Counted from the stretch's first letter, positions 9,240 through 17,790 are shown. The stretch is DNA of 36,439 nucleotides from Promethearchaeota archaeon (GCA_030620005.1 JAUXAJ010000015.1:1-36439), one strand, 5' to 3'. A program made the numbers and translations. The notes: generated by a model from the letters alone, not told the origin.

Positions 9240-10403
9240 CTAAAAGTTTAGAGGATATTTTCTATACTTCTCTATTGCTGCTCTCATGGCCATAACATTT
9301 TCCCAAGGAACATTTAAGATGTTATGGCTTGGCCCCACAAAATACCCGCCTCCATGACCTGCTGCTTTCATGCACTTTTTTACGTCTTCCTCAACATCCC
9401 TCGGAGTTCCAAACGCAAGCACTCCAGATGAATCTAATCCTCCTATAAAACACAACCGATCGCCCAATCTATCTTTTAATCCTGCAAGATCAACGCCCGC
9501 GGCAGCTTCTAGTGCTTGTATAGCATTCATTCCGGCATCCACGAGATCAGGAAGATAACTATCAATTTTTCCATCAGAATGCATGATATATAACATTCCA
9601 TTTTTCTTGCATGTTTGGATTATCTTTTTATAAGAGGGAAGGAAAAACTCACGAAAAGCTTTTAAAGAGAAAAGAGTTCTTTCTTTAGAGCCAAGATCAT
9701 CGCCCAAAATTACCACATCTACTCCTGCTTCTGCAACTCGCTTGACAAGTTCTATGGTTGCTTTAGTATATTCACCTACTACATCGTGGATGAATTTAGG
9801 GTCTTTACGCATGTAATACATGACTCGAGCCAAACCCATACCTAAATAGAGGGAACTTGCGGGCTCTATTAGCAGATCCATCATTGGATAGTAATATGGG
9901 GCTAGAGCATCTACATACGCTTCCCATGCTTGAGGAGAATAATTGATTCTATCGTTAATCAAATCTGAAGGACGTCCGTATTCATCCCAATAAGAGTATA
10001 AAATTTCTGGGGTTGTGAAATAGCCACCAACATACCATTCGTATAATAAACCCGTTTCAGCTTGTTTAATAGTTTGATATAATCTTCCATCCATTGTTCT
10101 AATATAACACCCCGGGTATTCAGGCGGTGCTTGTTTATGCCTAATTCTAAATTTATTCCCTCCAAAAGGATCTGAAGGATAAATATCAACACTCCAAAAT
10201 CTTTGCTCTGTTATGAGATATTTAACCTTGGAAAATTTAGGCTTTACCCATGTAAAATATTCCTCTTTTTCTTTTGATTTTTGATACACTTGGAATGCAG
10301 TACTAGTGTGTTCAAAGCCCATATGATATGTGGGAGCCATATCGGGCTCACCATCTAATTCTAGAGTTCGAATAACCCTTTCTCTTTTTGATAATGTCAT
10401 CAT
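9240..10403 (-). CDS. URO-D-family protein (MtaA/CmuA-like methyltransferase candidate)
   Basis: This 387-residue protein has a uroporphyrinogen decarboxylase fold. The start MTLSKRERVIRTLELDGEPD is the family N-terminus. The second half shows VDVVILGDDLGSKERTLFS, then LYIMHSDGKIDSYLPDLVDA, IQALEAAAGVDLAGLK, LCFIGGLDSSGVLAFG and GGGYFVGPSHNI. Corrinoid-dependent members usually bind zinc through an H-x-C pair and a later Cys. Here the corresponding segment reads HSDG, so classical zinc-thiolate chemistry may be lost. The gene is in a glycoside cluster with no heme genes, which argues against HemE. A methyl-ether or other sugar-modifying role is possible but unproven. The stop is TAG. Its first 20 codons are duplicated downstream of its own promoter side at 10498-10570. 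Confidence 0.8.
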   Translation of the reverse strand: MMTLSKRERVIRTLELDGEPDMAPTYHMGFEHTSTAFQVYQKSKEKEEYFTWVKPKFSKVKYLITEQRFWSVDIYPSDPFGGNKFRIRHKQAPPEYPGCYIRTMDGRLYQTIKQAETGLLYEWYVGGYFTTPEILYSYWDEYGRPSDLINDRINYSPQAWEAYVDALAPYYYPMMDLLIEPASSLYLGMGLARVMYYMRKDPKFIHDVVGEYTKATIELVKRVAEAGVDVVILGDDLGSKERTLFSLKAFREFFLPSYKKIIQTCKKNGMLYIMHSDGKIDSYLPDLVDAGMNAIQALEAAAGVDLAGLKDRLGDRLCFIGGLDSSGVLAFGTPRDVEEDVKKCMKAAGHGGGYFVGPSHNILNVPWENVMAMRAAIEKYRKYPLNF

Positions 10404-10416
10404 TTAAGAAAGAATT
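10344..10416 (-). repeat. Direct repeat copy 1: 5' end of URO-D gene plus leader
   Basis: This 73-nt segment covers the 13 nt before the URO-D start codon and its first 20 codons. It matches 10498-10570 at 70 of 73 positions in the same orientation. Confidence 0.9.
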
Positions 10417-10449
10417 TTAAAATTATTTAATTTGCCCTTCTTAAAATTA

Positions 10450-10557
10450 TCATTTCTTCACAAGAAAACTTGTCTCTTCAAAGATTTGAACTATTTTGGG
10501 CTCACCATCTAATTCTAGTGTTCGAATAATCCTTTCTCTTTTTGATAATATCATCAT
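10450..10557 (-). pseudogene. Remnant of a second URO-D-family gene (N-terminal 20 codons)
   Basis: An ATG at 10557 opens a 35-codon frame. Its first 20 residues, MMILSKRERIIRTLELDGEP, are nearly identical to the start of the neighbouring URO-D protein (two conservative changes, T3I and V10I, and one silent change). After the E-P the homology ends abruptly and the frame closes at a TGA 15 codons later. Two of the three differences being conservative suggests the copy evolved as a coding paralogue before most of it was deleted, or that it is a recent partial tandem duplication. Confidence 0.75.
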
Positions 10558-10570
10558 TTAAGAAAGAATT
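10498..10570 (-). repeat. Direct repeat copy 2 of URO-D 5' end
   Basis: Second copy of the 73-nt repeat at 10344-10416, with three substitutions and no gaps. The copy centres are 154 nt apart. It includes the same 13-nt leader upstream of the ATG, so regulatory leader as well as coding sequence was duplicated. Confidence 0.9.
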
Positions 10571-10788
10571 ACCTGTTGGTTTTACATTCTTTTCTTTTAA
10601 TACAATAGATATAAATTCAAATAGTGAAGTGAAAGTCAAATTTTAAATTAAGTTTAGCTTTATTATTAACAATTTAAAAAGGAAGCGGCTTCATAAATAA
10701 TCTTTAGTATGCAATTGTTTTAAACTTTATTTAATTACATCCGTAGTTTTTTGAGCAGTTCTTCTGTCATCAAGTTCGTTGAACTCTT

Positions 10789-10827
10789 TTTTTTGAACAA
10801 TATAGTAAAGCTATACAATTCAAAAAA
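10789..10827. other. Imperfect hairpin upstream of the C45 gene
   Basis: TTTTTTGAA (10789-10797) pairs with TTCAAAAAA (10819-10827). Inside a CAA/CAA internal loop, TATAG pairs with CTATA around a five-base loop. That gives nine plus five base pairs over 39 nt. It lies about 120 nt before the C45 start. It could be a terminator for either strand or part of an old insertion end; no function is assigned. Confidence 0.4.
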
Positions 10828-10948
10828 GCTTTAAATATACTTAAATTAACTATTAAAGATCTATTTATTTTAACTGTTCAATAAAAAATAATTTAAAATT
10901 GTTTTTTTAATAAAATACTTGAATTTTAACAAAAAAGAGGTATAGATA

Positions 10949-12712
10949 ATGTCATCAATAAGAAATGAAAAATTAAGAATTGAAGGAAATAAAAAATATT
11001 TTGGAAACGCTTGGATGGAGAAAAGAGATGACATTTACTTAATGCACTTAAATGGTTCTCCATATGATGTTGGCTATCAACATGGAATCTTGATGAGCGA
11101 GGAGATCAAAGATGGTGTCGTAAGAATGTACGCTTCTCCTTTCGCAGGCGGCGAAAAAAGTTATTCACCAAAATTATGGTTTCTTAAAAAATACATTAAT
11201 AAAAAGGTCTTTCATCCACTTGAAAAAACTCAACCTAAAGACATTCTGGACCAGCTAAGGGGAATAGCGGACGGATCTGGGCTTTCATTTAAAACAGTGT
11301 TTATAGGAAATCACAACGCTGCCCTTTCCCAAGCAATGTTTCCAATTCAAGTAGAAAAGATTCTTAAAAAATTTAGCAAGATAGGGATAAATATTGGGGC
11401 ATGTAGCAGTTTTGCTGCTTCTAAAAAGGCTACGTTAAATGGTAAAACAATCGTAGGAAGAAATACAGATTATGGCGGCATTACAAAATGGCCTAAATAT
11501 CAAAATGTATGTTTCGTTGAACCAGAAATAGGATTTAATTATGTTCAAGTAGGAACGGCTGGGTTAGTACTATGGGCACCTGGCATGAATGAGAAGGGAA
11601 TTGTAGTATGTGGTCACGCAATGTCATACGATGATATGACTCCACATGGCTGGAACGTCCCAGCCTTTACTGATGCCATTTTAAGAAATGCAGAAAGTAT
11701 AGATGATGCCATTGACATCTTAAATGACAACCCTCGTGGAGTTTCATGTGGATTTGTCATAATCGATGGAAAAACTAAAGATGCAATCGCAGCGGAAGTA
11801 AGTACTGGAAAAGCTACAATAAGAAGGATGGAAAATGATAGTGTGGTCATGACAAACATAGCGATTTCAGAAGAGAAACGCAAGATTGATATTTTTAGTA
11901 AATATTATCCTAATGAAGGGTGTCCTGGTCGTTACCGTAGGTTATTGCAGTTGATTGATGAAAATTACGGCAAGATTGATGTTACGTTGGGCGCTGAATT
12001 CATGGGAGATCATATAAGATTCACCACTGGTACTGAACGAACTTCATATGGAATTATTGCTACTGCTTATACTGTCAACAGCATTGTATTTTCACCAGAA
12101 GATTTGAAACTGTGGGTTGCTGTTGGTCCAGCACCAATTTGTAATAATCCTTACATCGGGTTGGATCTCAAGGAGGAGCTTAAGGGAATTAAATCCAAAG
12201 TTATACCCGCAATTTTGCAAGGATATCGTTTTCAGAATCCTAAGAAGCGATTAGGAATGCAAAAATATAATCAAGCATATTGCATCTTTGAAGAAAATCC
12301 AACATATAGAGATAAGATGATACAACTAATTCGAGAGGCACTTACATTAGATCCTGAAGAAATAATTTATTATCAGATGTTGGCAAAGTTTTTGCTTCAT
12401 GAAGGAAAATACGATGAGGCCATAAAAGCTGCAAATCAAGTCTTTAATTTAAAACAATCAAAACATGAAGAAGCTCATAGCAACCTTCTATTAGGAATAT
12501 TGTATGACCTTAAGGGAGAAAGAGAAGAGGCTATTTCGTACTATCATAAAATCGAAGACTTAATGAAACAAGAACCGGAAGACCCTTTGCTTCAATTAAA
12601 TAAGGTTACTCATGCTTTTGCTAGAAAATATATCAAGATTCCCTTTACCAACAAGCAACTCAACGAAATCCCCGTATCAATTAATTTTTCTCAAGGAACT
12701 GGCATTGAATAA
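10949..12712 (+). CDS. C45-family Ntn-hydrolase/acyltransferase with C-terminal TPR repeats
   Basis: The 587-residue product has two parts. Residues 1 to about 430 are a C45 (acyl-CoA:6-aminopenicillanic acid acyltransferase-like) N-terminal-nucleophile hydrolase. SPYDVGYQHGILMSEEIK is the family N-terminal block, and IGACSSFAASKKATLNGKT-V-G-R-N-T-D-Y places Cys152 as the autocleaved nucleophile. Residues of about 440-560 form TPR-like helical pairs, including YYQMLAKFLLHEGKYDEAIK and LGILYDLKGEREEAISYYHK. Enzymes of this fold hydrolyse or form amide bonds on small molecules or peptides; the real substrate is unknown. No signal peptide is present. The ATG is preceded by GAGGT with about 8 nt spacing, which fixes the start. 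The TPR fusion suggests a protein partner. Confidence 0.82.
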   Translation: MSSIRNEKLRIEGNKKYFGNAWMEKRDDIYLMHLNGSPYDVGYQHGILMSEEIKDGVVRMYASPFAGGEKSYSPKLWFLKKYINKKVFHPLEKTQPKDILDQLRGIADGSGLSFKTVFIGNHNAALSQAMFPIQVEKILKKFSKIGINIGACSSFAASKKATLNGKTIVGRNTDYGGITKWPKYQNVCFVEPEIGFNYVQVGTAGLVLWAPGMNEKGIVVCGHAMSYDDMTPHGWNVPAFTDAILRNAESIDDAIDILNDNPRGVSCGFVIIDGKTKDAIAAEVSTGKATIRRMENDSVVMTNIAISEEKRKIDIFSKYYPNEGCPGRYRRLLQLIDENYGKIDVTLGAEFMGDHIRFTTGTERTSYGIIATAYTVNSIVFSPEDLKLWVAVGPAPICNNPYIGLDLKEELKGIKSKVIPAILQGYRFQNPKKRLGMQKYNQAYCIFEENPTYRDKMIQLIREALTLDPEEIIYYQMLAKFLLHEGKYDEAIKAANQVFNLKQSKHEEAHSNLLLGILYDLKGEREEAISYYHKIEDLMKQEPEDPLLQLNKVTHAFARKYIKIPFTNKQLNEIPVSINFSQGTGIE

Positions 12713-12857
12713 TACAATACTGGAAGAATTATATCGGAAATTAATTAGGTCAATATTCATTTATTTTACATTGAAGTGAGCTTCAATCAAGTCCTCAGCG
12801 GCTGAAGAAGATCACCTCAATTAATATTAACATTATAATTGTATTAAGAGAATAGCA
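12713..12857. other. Short spacer between convergent C45 and deoC genes
   Basis: This 145-nt spacer contains two small inverted repeats, GAAG-TGAG-CTTC and TCAG-CGG-CTGA, near 12773-12807. Either could help terminate the convergent transcripts. Nothing else is recognisable. Confidence 0.3.
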
Positions 12858-13460
12858 TCACACACTTTTATTCTTTTTTATCAAGAAATAATTTTTTTCC
12901 TGCATAATTTTTACGCTCGAACTTGCTCCAATACGATCAGCACCTGCTTTGATCATCTTTAGAGCTTTTTCATAGGTTCGAATTCCTCCAGAAGCCTTCA
13001 CCCCTATGGACTCTCCTACTGTTTGGCGCATCAATGCAACATGGTCGGTGGTTGCGCCTGCAGAATTGAAGCCAGTTGATGTTTTTACGAAATGAGCTCC
13101 TGCTTTTTTAGAAATTTTACAGGCGTTAACTATTTCTTCATTAGTTAACAAGCATGTTTCCAAAATGACTTTAACAAATGTTCTTTCCTTGGCGATATTA
13201 ACCACTGCAGCGACATCTTGTTCAACATATTCTAGATCTCCTGACTTTAAAGCATTAATATTGAGAACCATATCTAATTCAGAGGCTCCGTTTTCAATCG
13301 CGTTTTTAGCTTCAAACACTTTACATTCAGTGATGTTTGCTCCTAAAGGAAACCCGATCACCACGCAGGTTTTCACGGAGCTTCCTTTGAGAGCATTCGC
13401 AACAAGAGCGGTGTAACATGAATTCACGCACACTGAAGCGAAATCGTTTTGAAGCGCTTC
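12858..13460 (-). pseudogene. deoC: Deoxyribose-phosphate aldolase, 5'-truncated at a junction
   Basis: The frame encodes a class I aldolase that would split 2-deoxyribose 5-phosphate into glyceraldehyde 3-phosphate and acetaldehyde. Catalytic residues remain: ELDMVLNI with the key Asp, HFVKTSTGF with the Schiff-base Lys, and [14 protein letters not shown] with the second active-site Lys. DeoC homology extends upstream of the only plausible start (GTG at 13433) through [16 protein letters not shown] and stops at about 13460, where a stop codon follows at once. The roughly 27 N-terminal residues with the D-H-T-L-L strand are missing. The lost part is a core barrel strand, so a product started at 13433 (191 residues) probably cannot fold normally. 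The upstream flank is a truncated symporter gene on the other strand. Confidence 0.85.
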
Positions 13461-13925
13461 TTACTATGCATTACTCTCATTCCGCTTACTTTTTTCCTGA
13501 CCTTGATCGATTTAGCAATCTTTATGTTTATAACAGGTCTTGCTATGGGATGCATTTGGACAATGGGAGTTCCAATAATACAAACAAATGTTCAAGATGA
13601 TTATGTCGTACGTACTGGTACAAACCAGAAAGGCATTCTTATTGGAGTATGGACGATCATTGGACTTTTTACAGCATGGATTGACGAGGCCTTAATGACG
13701 GGTGTATTTAATCTCACGGGATTTATAGGGGGATATGCCACGTATGAAGAATTAGCGGCTGTTGTTCCTTCCATGGAACCAATAATATGGGGGATTCGTT
13801 TCCTCGTGGGGGTCATCCCCATGATAGTTCTATTAATCGGAACCTTGGCATTTTGGGCGCTTTATCCACTAACTCAAGAAAAATTGCTAGAAAATAAAGC
13901 TAAGCTGAAGGAACTAGGATTTTAA
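13437..13925 (+). pseudogene. GPH-family symporter, C-terminal fragment only
   Basis: The open frame covers only the last third of a GPH transporter. It aligns without gaps of note to the intact symporter at 651-2108: the segments DDYVVRT-x-x-N-Q-K-G-I, LTGFIGG-x-x-T-Y and the tail NK-x-KLKELGF are shared. The homology begins at about codon LCITLIPLT near 13461; about 320 N-terminal residues are missing. A start could be imagined at a TTG (13449), giving 158 residues with about four membrane segments, but such a product is unlikely to transport. The 5' end abuts the truncated deoC on the other strand with no spacer. Confidence 0.88.
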
Positions 13926-14213
13926 TTATTTAAATATTTTACATTATTTTTTTTATAATTCTTGAATTTTAACAACACAAAAAGATATTCAATTAAATAA
14001 GGTTTCCTACTAATCTTTAATATATCTTATCCTTTAGTATCACATTATTACCAAATAATAAAAAAGAGAATTAATTCACTTACCAATGAGAGACCTCATT
14101 AATTTCTTCTTTTTTTCATTACTTTATAAATTCAAAATTTTAGACTGTTGATACGAATCATTAGCGTTTAAAAGCTCGAAAATTTTTTTAATGAATTAAT
14201 AAATATAAAACAT
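13926..14213. other. Spacer upstream of the epimerase gene
   Basis: This 288-nt AT-rich spacer contains copy B of the conserved upstream element (14065-14118). An A-rich, TATA-like tract lies just before it. Otherwise no gene or structure is visible. Confidence 0.4.
14065..14118 (+). repeat. Upstream element copy B with AATGAG-N4-CTCATT dyad
   Basis: Second copy of the element at 8031-8084. The dyad here is longer and perfect: AATGAG (14085-14090) and CTCATT (14095-14100) around AGAC. Weaker similarity extends on both sides, from about 14040 to 14150. It ends about 96 nt before the epimerase start, further away than copy A is from its gene, so a regulator-binding site near the transcription start fits better than a translational element. 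Confidence 0.6.
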
Positions 14214-15398
14214 ATGGACTGGCAATCTATATTATCACGTTATGAGCATGAATTATTACAATTAATCATTCCTTTTTGGGAGAAAAATGCCATTGATGAG
14301 AAATATGGCGGTTATTTTACCTTTTTAGATAGAGATGGAACTGTTTATGATACAAGTAAATTCATGTGGATGCAATGGCGCATCGTGTACATGTTTGCTA
14401 CACTATACATTAGTAAATACAAAAAAGAGAAATGGCTGGATTTAGCGGTAAAGGGATATGAGTTTTTAACAAAAAATGGGAGGGATCAAGCTAGTAATTA
14501 TTATTTTGCGTTAAATCAAAAAGGAGAACCCATCATTGCCCCTTATAATATATATTCAGAAGCATTTGCCATAATGGGATCTGCTGCATTATATAAGGCA
14601 ACTAATGAAGAGAAGTACAAAATCCATGCGTTTCAAGCTCTAAATAATTATGTTAAACGACTTGATGATCCAAAAGGAAAATGGGAAAAATCAATGCCAG
14701 CTCGAAAAACTTACATGAGTTTCGGGAATTACATGATACTAGCAAATTTGGGGCTTATCGTTAAAGATTATCTTGGAAGTAATGATCATGAAAAAGAAGT
14801 TAGCAAGGCTATTGATTTGATTTTAAATCATTTTTGGAATGAAGAATATAAGGTTATATTTGAAAATATTAATCAAGATTACACTCTTGATTTAAATTCC
14901 TGTGAAGGAAGACATGTTATTCCTGGTCATGGTTTAGAAGCATGCTGGTTTATTCTTCAACATGCTGAATTAAATAAAAAGGAAGACATATTTCAAAAAG
15001 TAGCTTACATCATCAAGAGTCAACTCGAATTGGGATGGGATAACAAATTTGGTGGTATTTTCTATTTTATGGACGTATTAGGAAAACCTCATTTAGAATT
15101 ACAATGGAACATGAAACTTTGGTGGGTTCATTGCGAAGCTTTAATTGCTACCTTACATGCTTATCGATTGACAAAAGACCCCACACTTCTCGAATGGTTT
15201 AAAAAAATTGATGAATGGACGTGGACCCATTTTCCAGACCCCGAACATGGAGAATGGTATGGATATTTAAATAGAAGAGGAGAACCAACGCACTTGTTAA
15301 AAGGAGGGAAATGGAAAACGTTTTTTCATCTTCCAAGATTCCTTTTAATCTGCATTGAACAATTGAATAGGCTCATAGGTAATCACCCCCCTATATAA
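14214..15398 (+). CDS. N-acylglucosamine 2-epimerase (AGE) family sugar epimerase/isomerase
   Basis: This 394-residue protein has the (alpha/alpha)6 barrel of the AGE family, which interconverts sugar epimers such as GlcNAc/ManNAc, glucose/mannose or cellobiose derivatives. The N-terminus DEKYGGYFTFLDRDGTVYD, then KFMWMQWR, is diagnostic. PGHGLEACWFILQHAE and the C-terminal FHLPRFLL supply the two histidines that act as general acid/base in this family, and LQWNMKLWWVHCEALIATLH is the conserved penultimate helix. The length is normal. The ATG at 14214 begins the family consensus. The acyl-sugar or free-sugar preference cannot be read from sequence. The conserved element upstream links it to the DUF4434 gene and so to the glycoside cluster. 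Confidence 0.9.
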   Translation: MDWQSILSRYEHELLQLIIPFWEKNAIDEKYGGYFTFLDRDGTVYDTSKFMWMQWRIVYMFATLYISKYKKEKWLDLAVKGYEFLTKNGRDQASNYYFALNQKGEPIIAPYNIYSEAFAIMGSAALYKATNEEKYKIHAFQALNNYVKRLDDPKGKWEKSMPARKTYMSFGNYMILANLGLIVKDYLGSNDHEKEVSKAIDLILNHFWNEEYKVIFENINQDYTLDLNSCEGRHVIPGHGLEACWFILQHAELNKKEDIFQKVAYIIKSQLELGWDNKFGGIFYFMDVLGKPHLELQWNMKLWWVHCEALIATLHAYRLTKDPTLLEWFKKIDEWTWTHFPDPEHGEWYGYLNRRGEPTHLLKGGKWKTFFHLPRFLLICIEQLNRLIGNHPPI

Positions 15399-15781
15399 TA
15401 ATGCATTATTAAACTGCGATATAATACAAAAATCTTTATTATCTTAAGCTTCTTAAGAAGAGTATAATCATAAGTAGTCAAAAATACAGATTTTAAGATA
15501 ATTACTGATGCTGAAATGAAGGATATTTTTAGCTATTAAATTCTTTTTTGGTAATTTCTAAGGCCTTATCTAATATATTATCTCGTCCTTTCTTGAAACT
15601 CTCTAAATCCATTTTTATCTTGATATGAGGTTGGAATTTCACTGCTTCATATACTATTTAAACAAATATTACTTTCTTATGAGAATAGCTTACAAAGAAA
15701 ACGACCAGACCAATACAAAATTCGTGATATGAGTGTTAAATAGATAAATTTTTTATTTTACTTTTTCTTAATTTCATTACT
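15399..15781. other. Intergenic region with palindromes and a gene remnant
   Basis: This 383-nt region starts with a 16-nt perfect palindrome, TAATAATGCATTATTA (15396-15411), overlapping the epimerase stop codon. An inverted repeat TCTTAAG-CTT-CTTAAGA follows near 15440. A coding-like remnant lies at 15529-15657 on the minus strand. Nothing else was recognised. Confidence 0.4.
15529..15657 (-). pseudogene. Unidentified gene remnant (C-terminal tail)
   Basis: Forty-two sense codons follow an in-frame stop and end at TAA. The translation, with stretches EAVKFQPHIKIKMDLESFKK and DNILDKALEITKKEF, is helix-like and charged in the manner of real proteins and unlike the flanking AT-rich DNA. It could also be a 27-residue ORF beginning at the internal ATG. 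I do not recognise the family. Confidence 0.35.
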
Positions 15782-16081
15782 ATGACTGAAATGCTACTTC
15801 CAATAATAATAACGAAAAAAGACTGCTCTCGTTGTCATGACCTGAAGGAATGGTTAAAGAAACATGAAGTAAAGTATGTGGAAAAAGACATTGAAGACGA
15901 ACATTTTGTCCATCAACTACTTGAGGATTCAAACTTTGTTGGAAATTTCTGCGACGCGGATGGGTGCGTGGTGAATACTCCCGTTGTAATGCATAAAGGG
16001 AAATATTGGTTTAAAGAGTTATGGGGAATTTCTGGTTTGAGAGAAAAAGAAGCAAAAAAATTATTTGACGTTAAAGAGTAG
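15782..16081 (+). CDS. Glutaredoxin-like thiol oxidoreductase
   Basis: This 99-residue protein has a thioredoxin fold of glutaredoxin type. ITKKDCSRCHDLKEWLKK gives the CxxC active site in the usual place after the first strand. NTPVVMHKGKYWFKELWG supplies the cis-Pro (T-P-V) motif. An insert with two extra cysteines, NFCDADGCVV, precedes the cis-Pro; these may bind a metal or form a regulatory disulfide, which is unusual for a small glutaredoxin. It is cytosolic, with no signal peptide. It stands alone, convergent with the broken symporter gene. The redox partner is unknown. Confidence 0.82.
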   Translation: MTEMLLPIIITKKDCSRCHDLKEWLKKHEVKYVEKDIEDEHFVHQLLEDSNFVGNFCDADGCVVNTPVVMHKGKYWFKELWGISGLREKEAKKLFDVKE

Positions 16082-16148
16082 TCCTTTTAAAAAGCTTTTT
16101 AAAATTTGATGCTATAAATTATTTGTTCAAAAGAATTCGATAAGTTAT

Positions 16149-17600
16149 TTATTTTAAAGTGGTTTTTTCTTTTTCTTCATGAAGCTTTAGAATTTTTTTT
16201 TTCATTTCTACCAGAGCAGCACCCTTCAACGGATTAATATATTGGGTCAGTAAAATGACAAATGAAAAAACGATTGGAACAACAGCTATCAATAACTTTA
16301 TGCCAAAAATTGCCGTCTCGGGTTGACCTAAGTAAGAATCTACGCCTTCTTGAAAATTAAACACCATTAAAACACTCGCTCCAATAATTCCCACAAATTG
16401 CCCCATAGGTATGGTTATGAGTGCTCTTGTAGCAGAATATCGTGCTTCTTTTCTTTCACCCGTCTTTGATTCATCCAAGTCAATAACATTAGAAAATAAC
16501 ACGAAATCATAGAGAATATACGAAAATAATATTCCAGAAAAATAAATTATTATTAGATATAGTATTGGAACGTTGAAAATCAAATCAATAATAAACAGCG
16601 TTGAAATTGCCATGAGGCATATAACCGTAATTTTTACTATTATTTTCTCTATTTCTATTTTTTTCGCCAAGTAATGAAGAGCTAAGTATGCAGGATATGT
16701 ACCCAAATAAAAAATCCCATTTATAATCAATTCAAATCCTTCTTGCTTTATAACATATCCCATGATGCTTGAATATTGAGTCATGCTTCCGTGGATAAAC
16801 CATACAGAAAAAGTAAAAATCATATTGACGAGAAATGCTTTATTCTTAAAAATTCCTTTCAAATCTTTTAAGATACTTGATGTACTATCAGTGGTACTAT
16901 CATCAAAATCTTGATGCAGGCTTACACGTTCTTTAATTATATAAGAACTAACAAAGTACAATGTCGAAGCCATTATTCCTAAAATAATGACAAAAATTCT
17001 AAAAACTTCCAACCCTTGATTGAACAAAATAGGAACGAGAACAATACCCAATCCTCCAATTGCACCGAAAATATTTTGATAAATAGAAATACTCGTGCGC
17101 TCTTGTTGGCTTTCCGTCAATTCCAGCACTAATGCACTAAAGGAAATCTATATAATGGTCATTACGGTATCGTAAGCGAGTAATGCAATTACTAATTGCG
17201 CAAATATTATTTCTTGACCCACAGTAACGTCACCTGGTGCGCTTCCTGGTAATGGAAACCAAAAAAAGATAAATGTGATCGCAACGAATGCTGCTCCGTA
17301 GCGAATGTAAGGGATTCGCCTCCCGAGTCGATGCTTGGTGCGATCTGCGAGCATTCCAAAGAAAAAGTCGTTCAAGGTATTCCAAAATAAAAAAATAAAA
17401 TTTGCAAGTATGTAATATTCTAATGCTAACCCGAGAATGTTAACATAGTACCTAAATATATAGATGGCCAGGACGGTCCCTAACATTGTTCCTGCCGCAT
17501 TTACACCTCCCAAGGACAATTTTTCTTTCACGGGGACTTTACGCCCCTCTATTAATATATCTATCACGCTTGAAGGATCTTTTTTCTCTGCTCCTACCAT
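16149..17600 (-). pseudogene. GPH-family symporter frame interrupted by one in-frame TAG
   Basis: Read as one frame of 483 codons this is a full-length GPH/MFS symporter. The N-terminal 150 residues contain NTLNDFFFGMLADRTKHRLG and RRIPYIRYG, the family cation-site and loop motifs. The frame then meets TAG at 17148-17150 and resumes without shift as ISFSALVLELTESQQERTSI and seven or more further membrane segments. Homology to the intact symporter at 651-2108 is continuous across the stop; the stop falls where that protein has Gly (TLV-G-INVLAL). No other stop or shift occurs. TAG also ends normal genes here (glutaredoxin, URO-D), so it is not freely sense. A recent nonsense mutation, sequencing error or readthrough are all possible. 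Two separate products would each be partial. Confidence 0.85.
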
Positions 17601-17790
17601 GGTATTTATTTCTTCTTTTCATTATTTATAGTTATTTTTATTTATTATCTCATCTCTTATCACGATCACAAGAGAAATGATGACAAAACCCCCCAATAAA
17701 GATCAAAAATGTATTTAATTCCAAAATGTTATTTTTAATATCATCTAAAATCAAAATATATCTAATGGAATTAATTTAAAATTTCTGATT

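Larger units (their letters stand above)
10404..10948. other. Intergenic region with duplicated URO-D head, hairpins and a possible remnant
   Basis: This 545-nt divergent spacer holds the promoter of the URO-D gene, a decayed second URO-D head (10450-10557), a minus-strand frame of 27 codons at 10727-10810 that reads like a C-terminal tail (FNELDDRRTAQKTTDVIK) and is preceded by a stop, and a hairpin at 10789-10827. The rest is AT-rich sequence without visible genes. Confidence 0.5.

Noticed and set aside
10915..10948. Similarity between the C45 leader (TTGAATTTTAACAA) and sequence at 13961
   Set aside because: The shared piece is about 15 nt of very AT-rich DNA with no further match; it is likely chance.
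13431..13433. Functional deoC starting at GTG 13433
   Set aside because: Homology continues upstream of this codon to 13460, and the missing first barrel strand would be needed for folding, so truncation is the better reading.
17148..17150. Pyrrolysine at the in-frame TAG
   Set aside because: The gene is a sugar symporter, not a methylamine methyltransferase, TAG ends other genes here, and no pyl genes are in view.
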